The position numbers were made by a program, and so were the translations under genes. The notes under the pieces were generated by a model. It was given only the letters and a program-made list of their open reading frames with translations, was not told the origin of the DNA and ran no database searches. Below, one piece after another: positions 23,943-36,500 of a DNA stretch of 64,000 nucleotides. Where the stretch lies: positions 17,676,510-17,740,509 of the forward strand of contig NC_067200.1 in assembly GCF_000699445.3 (NCBI RefSeq). The letters are read 5' to 3'. Within the stretch, counting starts at the first letter, position 1. Each line of letters begins with the position of its first letter. The stretch comes from Schistosoma haematobium. Lineage: Eukaryota; Platyhelminthes; Trematoda; Strigeidida; Schistosomatidae.

Positions 23943-25030
23943 AGCGTTGTACTAGCTGTGTGATGTATCAATGTGTGTCAGGTTGCTGTACTTCTTATTT
24001 GTTCAATTCAAAATAACTAAAAGAGTTTGTACATAGCGTCTGTTGGTTTTTATTCATGTCCCTGGATCATTGAATCACAGCTACATATGTACATATATGT
24101 TGACTATATTAATAATAAATTGTTGGTATTATCAAAGTGCCGTAGGGTCATTGTTCAGTTGAATACATTGAGCTACATGGGGTGTTGTGTTAAGATATTT
24201 ATTTACTCAATAATTTTGTGTACGACATGCTATTTCTAAATCTCAGTTTGGATTATGCAAACGATAGTCTGTTTAGTCCAAAACATTGAGATGAAGAATT
24301 CCCTGAAATCAGAAACCTAAGATTCATTTCATATGTATCAAACGTTAAATAATATTGTATTACGAGTTTACACTGACATCACATGACTTTAGGTTGGGAA
24401 ATGAAGTGGTTAAGTGTAAACCTGTTTATTTATTTTGCGGTGCGTTTATCCCAATGTGATTCCTGTAGAGATAGAGGGCTGTGCCTATCAAGTGGGGTTT
24501 CGGGATGTTTATCAGTGCACGAGTGTGATGTGCATCGAACCGATTTGCGCTTCAGCAGTGGGACCATACAGTGTATACTCTGAGCAGTGTCATCAGGTAT
24601 GATGGTGACCCTATGTTATACGACTAAAATCCCGACACATGAGCAGGTCTATTCATATCTTTTATTGAGTCTCAAACCTTATGTTACTTCCCTTATTTGT
24701 GATTTTTTCGATTATATCTTTCTAGTTTGTTTTAGTATCTTCTCACCCATGCAGATCTATGTGTTGTTGCAGCATATATTTACTTGAATCGATGGGCTTT
24801 TGTTGAGTTCTGTTCCGTCATGTTTGCTCGTTTGTCTTCGTGCAGTTATTAACCCCCAAGTAAATGCAGCTGATTGGTGGACGCTTCATTATCGTATTTT
24901 ATGTATGGGCTATGTTATTAACCTAAGTAATTAAACCCAAACGGACAGTTTCTTTAATGAACCCAAGATTCGACTGTTCCTAGTTTACAAAATAGCTGTA
25001 CAGCGTAAGGGCTATATTCCATGATGGGGA
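23939..25030. other. Non-coding stretch, no recognised feature
   Basis: Short frames only (for example 24383-24583), none with known motifs or convincing splice borders. No 5' exon of the downstream ASPSCR1 gene could be identified here. Confidence 0.35.
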
Positions 25031-25039
25031 GCTATTAGA

Positions 25040-27130
25040 GGGTGTATATTTACATCTACATTCTTACTTAAGCTCGATTGTCTCTTCTGAACAACAGACC
25101 GCCGACCAAAGGTCTCTAAACAACTCTACCTCGGGTTCTCCTTCCCAGTTGTTGTCAAGTATTATTCATTCTTTTGATATGTGCCTCCGATTCCTGGTGC
25201 ACCGTGATATTTGCTCTATCCATTCCCTTTTGCCTTGACTATTCCAAGTTAATCCTTCCTTTGTGATGGGGTTTGATGATCCTCAGAGTTTATGCCCTAC
25301 CTATCTCCAACATCGTTTGGTAATTTCCTCATCAGCTGGAAGCTGAATGCTCTCTCATAATCAATGACGTTGATGCTTAGTGATGAGTTCGAGTCAGTTG
25401 ACTGTTCAACAATAAATTGTACTCATTTGTATCGGTTGTTTGTATATTCTTATTAATGTTGAGGACCGCAATTGATCAGTTTCTTTTGACATATATGCAT
25501 CCTGTGAGGATTGCTTTGATACTGCTATTAAATGACAGGTATTATGAACAGAGGTCGCGGTGTGAACAACTCTGAAATGCTGGTACATCTAATCGATGAG
25601 TCCCAAGTAGGACGAAACGCGCGTCCTGAATTTCGCTGCTAGGCACCATCCACCTCTGCTTATAATGATTTGTGTTGTCGATTTGTTTGGCATATGGTCG
25701 GTATTCAAGAAAGCCAGCTTGTTGGTCTCTAAGTTGGGCGTCTACTGAACATTCCATTCAGTTTAGCAGCGTTCTATCGAATCGTTTTCCTGGTACTGAC
25801 AGTAGTGTGATGCTTCTGTAGTCCTCACACTTGATGATATCTTTCTTTGATATCCCACTTTCCGGCCTATTGATACTTGTTCTTGCTCCCAAATCATTCT
25901 GAGGAGAACGTGGAATATCTTTACAGTTACTTTTATCTCTTCAGTACCTCAGCTGATATGCTGTCTAGTCCTGCTACTTTCCCATTCTTGATTTGTCTGA
26001 TGGTCTTGCTGATTTCTTTTGTTGTAGGTGGTGTCGTCTGTGAACAGGTCTGTGTGTGTTGATTGGGTGTTCAGTGAGTTCAAGTGCTGATTTGTTCCAT
26101 AGCTCTTCAAAATGTTCTTTTCACTTGTTCCATTGATCTTGAACTTCAGTGATGGATTTTCGTTTCTTGTTCTTGACTGGTCACTCTAGTTTACTATATT
26201 CTCCTACCAGTTTCTCGATTGTATCATCTAGTTCTTTCATATTTCGTTTCCTTGAAGCTTGTTCTGTTGTCGTTCCCAGGTTTTCTACATATTTCCGTTT
26301 GTCAGCTATAGTGCTCTTCAGTTGTTTTTTGGTTCTGTATATTCGACCTGTGCCTGTTTCAGCTTGGTTGTTGACTAATATATTGTTTACATTTTCTTGA
26401 GTCCTGATCAAACCGTCCCCAGAAATCCATTCTTTATGGTGACGCTCGTTAGAGCCCGGGACTTCTTGACATGTTCAATTTATTGCTTCTTTGATCTATT
26501 CCCAGCTGTTCTTCGTGGCGGTTTTCTCTCCCAGTAGGTTTTAAATGACTTAAAACTTGTCGCTGAGACCCATCTTCAACTCTCTGGGCTTGTTAGCATC
26601 ACGAATCAAGGTTGTATTGAACTTTTACGGTGCTTCTTTATCTTCAGTTTCAGCTTGACCACCATTAGGTAGGGATCTCAAACTATATCAGCTCCTCGAT
26701 TAGTTCTTACGTTTTCCATGGATTCGAATTTCTTTATTAAATAAAATGTGATCGACCTGGTTTTCTATTGTGTAATCTGGTGAAAGCCATATAGCTTTAT
26801 GTATCGATTTGTAGGGGAAAGCGCTACTGCCTACAACAATGTTGAAAACATATAGACTTGTCAGTCTCTCACTATTCTGGTTTCTTCCTTTTGGTCTATG
26901 TCGCCTCAGAAATCGTTTGCACCTAGTACTGTCCATCCCGACCTGAGCGATTAGCCCCCATCATCATTATGGTTAGGTCTTTTCCTAAACTGTAACCTCT
27001 CGTAAAACTGGTCCTTATCATCCGCTCTGTTGTCATTGGTGGGTGCGTCTTAATGGATGACATCCATTGTAACCCTTTACTTTTTGGTTTTAAAGGATCC
27101 TTTGCCGATACAGGAGCCATAAGTCTCCCA
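25040..27130 (-). pseudogene. SR2/RTE-like LINE split by a SINE
   Basis: On the minus strand, 27120-26700 and following contain endonuclease pieces (KAIWLSPDYTIENQVDHILF). 26411-26181 is a linker (KRKYVENLGTTTEQASRKRN). At 25757-25680 comes SVDAQLRDQQAGFLEYRPYA, the conserved DQQAGF segment of the RT. After the SINE at about 25421-25672 the same frame resumes with IVEQSTDSNSSLSINVIDYE (near 25410-25345). C-terminal scraps, IKRMNN and VGGLLF, lie at 25250-25070. The RT core (motifs B and C) is missing between 25345 and 25250, so there is an internal deletion. EN-then-RT order confirms the orientation. Confidence 0.72.
25421..25672 (+). mobile_element. Smalpha-like SINE with inverted 5' part and decayed hammerhead
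   Basis: The segment 25430-25555 is the reverse complement of the family's 3' tail, as seen in sense at 59655-59765 (shared GAGGAC and ATATATGCAT blocks). The sense part begins at about 25575. It carries a hammerhead-like core at 25585-25631: CGATGA, stem II GTCCCAAGTAGGAC, GAAA, CGC/GCG and cleavage triplet GTC. The first two bases of the CUGAUGA box are swapped (TCGATGA), so catalysis is doubtful. It interrupts the RT frame of the SR2-like LINE. Borders are approximate. Confidence 0.65.
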
Positions 27131-27235
27131 TCCTATAAGTGCTTCTCGTGCTTCTGTGGACAGCATTAGCGCAACTCTATGTGCATTTAAGGGGGTGGAT
27201 TGGGTTTTCTACCTCATGATCAAGATACAGTAACA

Positions 27236-27752
27236 GCTCTCCTACCCTGGTAGGGACGATAGTGAAAAGAGTCAGCTTCCCCTCTCGAAATGCTCTCACA
27301 TGGCCATGCATATACAGCCACTACCAGGGAAGTCCTATTTACTGCCTTCCCGCGACGGGGGTATTTTTTACGAAGTTGGGCGAACGAGAAATGAATGTCC
27401 GCGCTTTAACAGGACCGGTGGATACAGAACATCCACCAAGGGAAGTTGGAAAACCCTGATTCCAAACCGATGGCGTACATGCGCTTCAGGATCCTAAGGA
27501 GACAAAAAGCCTATGGATTTATTGTTGGTCACCGGCTATCATGAGATTGTATCTCCTAATGTTGCTCCACTGCCTTATGGATTAGACTCTTAGGTCAAAG
27601 GCTCGAGGAGTGGCCTCCTAAGGAAACCATACGACTCGGTTTGGGCACTCGGGAACTATCCCAGCCCTCATACAAATCAGATGTTTAAGTCTGGTGCATA
27701 CATGTATAGTACCTCCTTGTATCAATGTTTATGTGTTTAAATAAATAAATAA
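27236..27752 (-). repeat. Retroposon family A, copy 2 (nearly full length)
   Basis: This copy runs from the family 5' end (about 27236, including AAATGCTCTCACATGG) to the (AAAT)n tail AAATAAATAAATAAAA at about 27735-27752. It is diverged from the 56.6-kb copy by scattered substitutions. Confidence 0.75.
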
Positions 27753-29170
27753 AACTTGGATTTAGTTTTTTCTTTGTGGCTTATGTCCAATGAGTTTCAT
27801 CCATACAGAGCGCGGCTAGATCTTATCTTTTGTTTCTAGCGCTTTTCGTATGATCCTTCCGGTCTTCCACATTTCCTGAGATTCTATTTACCTGTATTAT
27901 TTTCTGTTCTGGTTGTCTCAAGGGGCACCAGCCTCATGTCTTCCAAGGAACGTCGATTCTCACCATGCGACATCATAACTCTTCTGTATGAAGAGCCTTC
28001 AAATCCAAAAGCCGAGTTTAGTTGGTTTCAAATGGCTTTCTCTGAATTGAAACTTTGTGGCTAAGTTATCTGAAACTAAAGCTGTTTATAATCTCAGTGG
28101 GAGTTTTTTTGTCTTCTGCCTTGAAGTATTCATATACAAAGCCCATAAAAAGGCCTGGAATATGTCTTATCTATCTCTTCCTTATATAACGATTTTATCT
28201 CTAGTTGACTGTCCACAATTGTGCTTTCAGTGTTTGCACATTTATTTTGATTGTCTTCAGAGTTAAACCATTTAGTTCAGAGAACTCAACATCAACAAAA
28301 CCACTCAAAGTGAGGGTAATTGATGATAAAACATTTGTTCTGGAAGCATTTAAATAAAATATGGAAATGTTCTACGTTATTAACCTGCACAAATCCTAAG
28401 ATTCGTTAGATGTTAGACAACAGCAATGGCATAGTGGTTGGAACGCTTGGTTTCTAACCATTAGGGTTTGAGTTTCATTCAGCATGGTTTTGTCTGGACA
28501 ACTGGATGTTATCAACAGCCTTTGTATCGAAAGTACAGTCGGCTCAGAATTATGTACTTGAACCTATATCAAGCTTCAATTTTGTGTTATTGGATACAAC
28601 TACTTACCTTTCATCGGGATCCTTCGATAGTTATATGCTGATGTTCCATATAATAATCGATGTTACTGTATATTTAACTTCCTACTCTCTGTCTCTCAAA
28701 CACCAATAAATTCACAGTTGAACCCATCTTCTGTTCAGTATCTTTTTGCCCTCAGACTAATGTTTTTCCGAACAAATTTTTAAATTCGAAATAATGTTCC
28801 CACTAAAATGTGATGTGAATTGGCTAAGATGCTTTTTCCAATATTTTTACACAGTATTATTGCATATTTTATATAAATATTGGAGTGAATGATATATTTC
28901 GTTGAAAAATCACTTTATGAAGTTTGTATTTATAGTCTTATGTTTGAAAGCTTCTATGAAGTATCAAGGAATTTGTCAAAAGTTTGTTAAATTGGTTACC
29001 TTTACAAAGTTAATTGTGATTGTGGTTAAATATATGGGTTGATCTAATTGAAGACATTTTGAATGGCATAAATCTAGTCGGATATTTATGTCAGCAGTAT
29101 GAAAAGGTTTGCAGATACGATAACCAAATGTATCACGGTTAAAATAACCTAAATTATTAACGTTATTTGC
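27753..29170. other. AT-rich stretch with a decayed tRNA-like SINE head
   Basis: At about 28418-28475 a tRNA-like segment has an A box (TGGCATAGTGGTTGG) and a B-box remnant (GGGTTTGAGTTTC). No other feature was recognised. This interval is where unseen 5' exons of ASPSCR1 might lie, but none could be supported. Confidence 0.35.
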
Positions 29171-29172
29171 TC

Positions 29173-29530
29173 ACTAGTGGATAACTTCAACGGGAAATTC
29201 CTGGGGTTTTAGTGAAAAGCCGTAACCAGTGGAGTTCAATCGCGTTAGGCGCAAGTAAGGTACCCACCGAAGACATTAGAAGATGCTCGTGCAATATCGT
29301 GGATTGTTTGAAGTTAGACTTGTACGCCAGTAGACCTCGGCTCAGCGATCTAGAGGTAAGGGGTTGGTGCGCAAGACCAAAGGTCCTGGGTTAGATCCCC
29401 GGCTGTGGGGTCGTGGTTATGCACTACTAAAATGTCTTGTACTTGAAAGAAACGGTCGTCCATGGCTCTCAAGTTCTCAGTGGTTGTCTAATCTAGGTCG
29501 GTTTTTATTCTCAATTACATATCAACGTTA
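29173..29530 (+). mobile_element. Hammerhead SINE family H, decayed full-length copy
   Basis: It starts with the family head CACTAGTG, contains a tRNA-like middle (CTCAGCGATCTAGAGG A box, GGTTAGATCCCC B box) at about 29341-29402, and has a hammerhead relic at about 29423-29465. In the relic the CUGANGA core is lost (CTACTAAA). The GAAACGGTCGTC segment is still recognisable. Confidence 0.6.
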
Positions 29531-30454
29531 TTGTTTTCTTATCCTTTTGATCATTCAACATAGTTCACCTACAACTTAAGTATTCTAATTATTTGTTATG
29601 TTTTTCTATGTACACTATGACTATTAATGACGATACTAATTACTCTGGTAACACTAGTGCTCACATTACAGCTACGATCTGTGCTAACGCTGATCGATCC
29701 ACACAAAATTTCTTTCTTCTTTCCCCAATCTGCCATCCAATCAGAGAGGAAGAGGAGCCAACCGACTAAGTTTGTTTTATCGTAGACTTGAGAATTCACA
29801 TGAATAAATGCATGAAACACAAATCACAATGCCCTATCAATTAGAAATCTCAATTCGCTGGTAACTAGGTCATTTATGGTATGAAACTGAGTAACAGGTA
29901 CATAATTAGTCAGTTGTAATTTGTGTATGATAAAAGACGATATATCTACAGTCATTGACTTTAATGAAAGTGTGCAGTTAGGGAAACATAATATTTCAAA
30001 TTAGATACTTAGTAAATACCCAGTAAGGTATATATGTACTAGTTCACCGGAGAATAGTTTTCGGATTTCCATTTCGTAACATTATTCTGTAAAGAAACTA
30101 GATAAGGATTAATTATTTTACCGCATACACATTCCATCAGTTACTCTTAGTTGTATTTTGCATGATTATCATGTATCTTTAATACGGAAGTTTATATTCA
30201 GTACGCTTCTCATTTGTGTAGTAAGTGGCTATGAAGTTCAGCAGTTCTAATCCACTTCTGCAATACTGTTAGTTCAAAATAAGTTAAGTGTGGCTTATTG
30301 TAACACAGTAAAGACGTACTTCCTTGCTAGGTTGTGCTTTCTTTGCTCTTCGATGTTATGTGTTTATGGTAACTGGTATCCTATTAGCATTTTAAGTAAC
30401 CTGTTGTCTGATTGGAAATATTGCGAAAATCTCTGCCGATTGATGTATTTTCAG

Positions 30455-30588
30455 CCTGGAATAATGAAGATACCTTCCCAGGCTTTGTTTCACCATTCAG
30501 TATATTCTCAGATCGTCCATCAACTTCTGCATTCGCTAATATTGGACAAATTGAACCTACACATCCTCCCATAGAACAAAATCAACGG
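30455..30588 (+). CDS. ASPSCR1: ASPSCR1 exon a (linker)
   Basis: Acceptor TTTTCAG ends at 30454 and donor CGG|GTAAGC begins at 30589. The exon begins at codon position 2 and ends on a codon boundary. It encodes NNEDTFPGFVSPFSIFSDRP followed by STSAFANIGQIEP, a low-complexity linker upstream of the conserved part. Confidence 0.75.
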
Positions 30589-33500
30589 GTAAGCTCTTCA
30601 GCATAAGTTCCCTAATATTAGTGGAATTTGATTTGAACCATTTTTTTAGTATTATATATTCATTAATCACGCTGACCACTGTCATTAATAAATGTCTTAA
30701 AGATTATTTATTAGGCACAACTTTGTGGCTGTCATTTTGGTTCTGTCGTTTAACAGTAGTAATATCAATACCGTTAATATGATGAGGTTGGTTCATCAGC
30801 CGGTCTCTAGATATATATTTTCCCGGCACTATACGACTATAGCGAGTCACACATACATTTCAATTCAAGTAACAATTATAGAATGTTGTTTAATTTTACT
30901 TACTTTAAAGTACTTCAGTAAGGTGATTACATCTATGTTAAGGTTAATATAACAATGCACCTTGACATTCCGTTTCATCTCCGTCTCCCACCATAAAGAG
31001 AAAATAGAGTAGACTTGAAAGAACGGTAGTTGTTCAAAAAATTATGTTTCAATATCTTAGTGATCCTGGTCAGGACCCTATGCTTTATATGGGGTGAGAG
31101 GCGTAAGAATGAATCTCTTAATGGATCTCATCACAAGAAAACTTTATGGTCGTGGCATTTTAGAAAGATGTAACCCATGGTTCATACAAATTCATGTAAA
31201 TTTAATACGTTCGATTAGATTACTCAATAAAATAGTATCCTACGAAACGAAGCTTAAATTTCGCCTCATTGGTTACAAGAGTAGAGTCTGGTGTGTATGC
31301 GTTTCTTATATAAGAAAAGAGCAGAAATCCTTATATTCATTGAAACCTGCAACTTAACTACCCTATACACACCTGTACCATGCTTCATGGCAATTCTGTC
31401 TTGTCCAAGCCAGTAAATTCGACTAGTTACTAGTTGGACACTTTATCTGTGAAACCATAACCACACACTGAAACAGTACTTGGATTAGATGGTGGTTGGA
31501 GGTAGTCAACAGGAAACCCTGGACCCGGGTTTCGTGCTACTTGGCACTCGTCAGCAAGGTGTACCTGTAATCTTGAGGGAACTGGTGCTCCCTGGCAATT
31601 GTGATTACATCTCAGTCCTACAGGAGGTTAGTCACGGCTCGGATAGCTCAGTGGTAACGTCTCTGACTGTGAAGCTGGGTGACACGAGATCGAATCCGCC
31701 AGGGAGCACCAGTTCCCTCAAGATTACAGGTACACCTTGCTGACGAGTGCCAAGTAGCACGAAACCCGGGTCCAGGGTTTCCTGTTGACTACCTCCAACC
31801 ACCATCTAATCTCAATACATAGTGCCCGCAGTGTCGAGTCACCTAGACTGGTGGCCACATTGCAACATGATCGATAGCATTCGATCTGCACTAATAGGGA
31901 CTAGACAAGCATGAGATTGATCACCACCCAGTGATCAATCAATTGTGACAGTACTTGGATAATAAGAATTTGTTGAATACTTGGGATTAGCGTAACAGTT
32001 TCACTCATTTAAACAATGGGACAATAGCTCTTAGTTTCTGTATTCTAGGAAACCTGCTTGCTAACTTATCATTCCTTTAGTTGAGTACGTTATTAGAATC
32101 TACGTTTGTCTGATCACCCGGGTAGTATAATTCATATTTAAGTACCTAAAGAATGAGTTAATTCGAATTGTAAATTCTATGCTAGGTTATTACTAACTTA
32201 ATTAACTGACAAGATGAAATGAAATTCTAGCCGATGACAATGAATCAGACATTTTATACTTCAATAACTTGTAATGATATCCCAGTTGCTTGATTTTTTT
32301 TCCACTGTTAGTTGTACATTAATGGGATCTTAGTGATGAATTTTATTTTTAGACAGCTATTTACATTGTGAAGTACATGGAATGGGCGTTAAATACAATC
32401 TTTAGTTGAAGTATATCAGCACTTTGTCAGATCTATTTTGAAACACATTTCACCATACTGTTGAGTCAGTCTGAATGTAATAATCATTGTTGATACAAGT
32501 AAAATCTACTTCTTAATAGCTTGTCAGTATCTAAAACGTAAATAAATCATCATTTGTACTGGAGGCATGAAACACATATAAACATACTGAATAGTAGTAA
32601 TGGAAAAGTGCAACAACTAGGGTTAACAATCATACATATGATAAGAGTAAAAGTCCCATTGATACCATATCACTTTATTTATAGACATTACTAACACTTA
32701 GAGTAGATTCAGTACATTAAAATCTTTCATAGTGAGATAAATGCAGGATGATGATGATGGTCTACTATAAGATTTCAAATATAATTTTCACTTCATTTGT
32801 GACTGACCAACTGAACTTTCCCAACAAGATGATGTTATCTTCGCGAGGTTTCTCCGTGTGGGTTCGAATCCCATCCCCTTCGCCACTGTTATAATTTTGT
32901 CTTATCACTCAAGAAGTCCCAAAATCGGAACACGGTTAAACATGAAGGAGATTGTATTCCAAATAAAAGGGGTAGAGGGAAGTAAGAAGCACAACAAAAA
33001 AAAAGATAGTATATTTATAGTTTTCACATAAGAAGATTCTAGAGTTTTCTCCAAGTATCGAATAGAGGTGGTTGGATAAGGATTAGCCAATCAGCGTGCG
33101 TCAACGCAATCGTGCATGGAACACGCTTTAATCCAATCTATGTCGCGCTAACAACTTCATCTCAAGCACTAATGCATTACTATTTACTGAGCTATAGAGT
33201 TTAAACAGTCACTAACTTATTCATTAGGTGTAAAAGCCTGTTAGTAGGTATTTGTTATTTCTTTTCAGGACTGAAATTAATCAGTAACTGTTGTCATATG
33301 TTATGTTATGTAATGTATTACATAAACAATTTTTTTTATTGTTACATATTTTTAGCCAAGAACTTTAGGCGAAACTCTAGGCATCAGTTTAGAAATGTCG
33401 TCGTCACCATTTCATCAAAATCAAGCACCATCGTCTACTTCTCCATTTAATGAATTTAAAGTAAGCTCCGCTTTGAATAATCGCTTTTTTTCACTTAATA

Positions 33501-36500
33501 TCGCCGAATCTTGATATGTTTTTCTGAGCTAAGAAAATCAATAATAATATTTTCTGGAAATCTTGAAAAAATCCACCTTGATTTGCGAACATGATCAATC
33601 TGATAGATATTAGAGATGCACAGGTTATTTTAGTGAAGACTTGTCAAAAATATGTTAATAATATAAAGAATTGCTCGTGTACCCTGGGACCATCGAGTAA
33701 GTAACACAGTTGTTAGGAAACGGGTACTAGGTAAGGATAGCAAATCAATTGGTAAATAATTAACCAGATAGTCATACAAGGTCAAAGAAAGTTAATGTGG
33801 TGGTGGGCGTATCACTTTATCATTGGTGAGTTCGTTTATCGATCACACTTCACAATCATTTGTAGGTTTTGTAGACACAGCATACATGAGCGGCTGGAGG
33901 TTCTAAAGTCATAATGTGTACGATTTAACTCAGGAATCGAGTGCTGAATGCTTCAACAATAAACTTTCATTTTGGTGATGATTTTAAGTGACTCACCGTT
34001 TTTAGCTAGCTAGAAAAAGGCTGGTAAAAATAAAAAGTTCACCAAATGCAACTAGGACAACTACGAAATACATATTGTTCATTAATGAAACTCAAAACAT
34101 TTCAGTATGAATATATTTATGCGACTGTAACTAGTGTTTTGAACTTTTACACATTGTTTCCGTTTCATTAGTTTGAACCCCTGTTCCATTCCTTTGTTCG
34201 ACTCAGTCACGAATCCGTAAAATTTTGATGAACACAAGTCATTAGTATTGATAACATACATAGAAATTGAAATAAAAACAGGAATGCTGATAATCGAAAC
34301 ATAATATTGAATGGAAAAGATGGGGTTGGATCTTGAACAAGATGAGCTTGGTCGTTTTTCTAGATATGTTATTGACAGTCTTCATATGCAGATTGTAGAC
34401 TGTCACCATAAACCCTATAGAACAGATGCTTGAAGATGATCTCACACAATCGTTTTTGAACAAGGTGATGTCTGATGTGATTAAGATCGATCCTTTCTAT
34501 CTCTTCATTCTGTAAAAGGGAAGTATCGCTCCAGGCAATTCTCAACAACAGGGAACGTTTTCTGCTTCTATACCTCCGCCGTTGACAGTATGACTTTACA
34601 CTTCAATCTTTGATTTAAAGCTTTTGTCCTACCAATTCCCACTATGATCCTAAAAAACAAGGGTTTCAACAAACGTCAGGTCATCGAGATAGACCATCCT
34701 AAACACTGTGTTAAGTTGAAAATGGCTCCTCAAAATTAGCATTCTTAGTGACTAATTATGATAAAACCTAGAATCGTTTTTTAACTACTAACATATCTAT
34801 TGGAGCTTCAAGCAAACTTCCTGTATGTTCCTTTTACATCACAGCTTACTGGTACTTAAAGTTTACATTATTAACGATCGGGTATTTTTCATTCTTCAGT
34901 TATCGCGTTATTACTTCGGCGGTTGAGATTGCACAGTCGTAATTTGGTGTGTGCTACTTATATTGACATAAGTAGTATATGATGTGAATAGAAGGTCTGG
35001 TAGCAGAGAGACAAAGAGGATCGAACAGTAAAGAATGGAAACAGAATGCAGTTTATATGAAAATGCAAGAACAATGAAGTCTGAGTCATTTTGAGACAAT
35101 TGGTGGACATTTTGCAAATTAAGCATTTACTTTATGATTACTAGTATAGGGTGTATGAAGATTAAGTTTTTTTGATTCAGATCATGAACCGATTGATGTT
35201 AGACCACCTTTGGAAACCTGAAAGCACTGGACGGCCGTTTCGTCCCATTGTGGGACTCCTCAGCAGTGCGCATCCACGATCCCGCTCGCGGGATTCGAAC
35301 CCAAGTCCTTCGGTCTCGCAAAAATTAATTACCGTATTCTTTCATCCCCATTCGTATGATGTGCATATGTTCTTACTTTTTAGTCTTATATATTTCATCT
35401 TTTATCTAATGGATTTGTCGGTTGATTTTGTTTTATTCACTGGTTCCCTCTAGCTTACACTCTAGTAATTTCAGTCATAGTTCAAACTTGAACAAACAGT
35501 CATGTCATTATAAATAAATTAATATATTTATAATACCTTAATGAGTAGAAAAATTAGATTTTCTGACGTTTCGTGACTCAGTATAAACTACTTCTTCAGA
35601 GAATAAAAAGTAGTTTATACTGAGTCGTGAAACGTCAGAAAATCTAATTTTTCTACTAATTAGGGTACTATAAATATATTAATTGATTTATAATAATTTA
35701 CCCAGTGCTCAATTTGTTCGAAATTATCAAGTCAAACCTTGGTAATGATACCCACAACGTTGTGTCATTAGTTTGTCTCATGGAAACATCAATGAGAAAT
35801 CGTTAGAATAAAATGCTTTTCATTTGAGGAAAAACATCAGTGTTTTCCTAATGTTAATTTATGAATCTTATACACTTTTCTAATGATTTAATAACGATCA
35901 TGCATAGTGATATGATAATGTTCACAAAGAATATCGTATTCTTTTTTTGTCTAAATGTGGCCGTTATATACTACTTATTTTACTGTTTTAGTTTCCTGTT
36001 GATACTGAAGGAAAAGATTTGAACTCAAACATGTAAGTGTGTTTTTCTTTTGAATCTTAACTTCATATATAGTTTGGAAAAATATTTCTTGTCTGTTACA
36101 ATTCTTAAAATCCACTGAATGAATACACTCATATTATATAAAAGCGCATAATATTGTGTTTAGTTGACTTAATAGTTCAACCTCTTATTCTATCTAACTA
36201 TATTAAATGTATCCATTCTGTAACGGGTGTTTTACACACACACACACACACACGTTTCAACAATTTCAACTTGTAACTAATCAGTTAAATTTATATACAA
36301 AGTTAAACTTATACCTTCCCGGCAATTTTCTTCAAAGTACTTATCCATTGAAGATTCACTATACATTTATTTATTTATTTTAACACATAGATATTGGTAC
36401 AAGGAGGCACCAAATACATATGCACCGCACAAATCTCATTCGATATGTGTGACGGCTATGATACTGCCCGGGTGCCAAAACCGAAGCAGGTGGTCTTCTT

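Larger units (their letters stand above)
31486..31947 (+). mobile_element. Palindromic tRNA-derived SINE with two hammerhead ribozymes
   Basis: This 462-bp unit is bounded by a perfect 13-bp direct repeat ACAGTACTTGGAT (31473-31485 and 31948-31960), so it inserted as one piece. From left to right it holds an inverted arm with a minus-strand hammerhead, a 101-bp centre, the sense arm with a plus-strand hammerhead, and a 136-bp 3' body. A tRNA-like Pol III promoter starts in the centre: A box ATAGCTCAGTGG at 31643, B box GATCGAATCC at 31688. It lies in the first visible ASPSCR1 intron, with the complete right-hand SINE in the gene's sense direction. The plan (Pol III promoter followed by hammerhead) is that of Smalpha-type SINEs. 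The inverted 5' arm is not part of that plan. Confidence 0.9.

Noticed and set aside
28506..28709. Candidate upstream exon for ASPSCR1
   Set aside because: The frame has no ubiquitin-like motif, and its splice borders are not convincing.
32833..32885. Functional tRNA gene
   Set aside because: Only the 3' half is present, with an encoded CCA.
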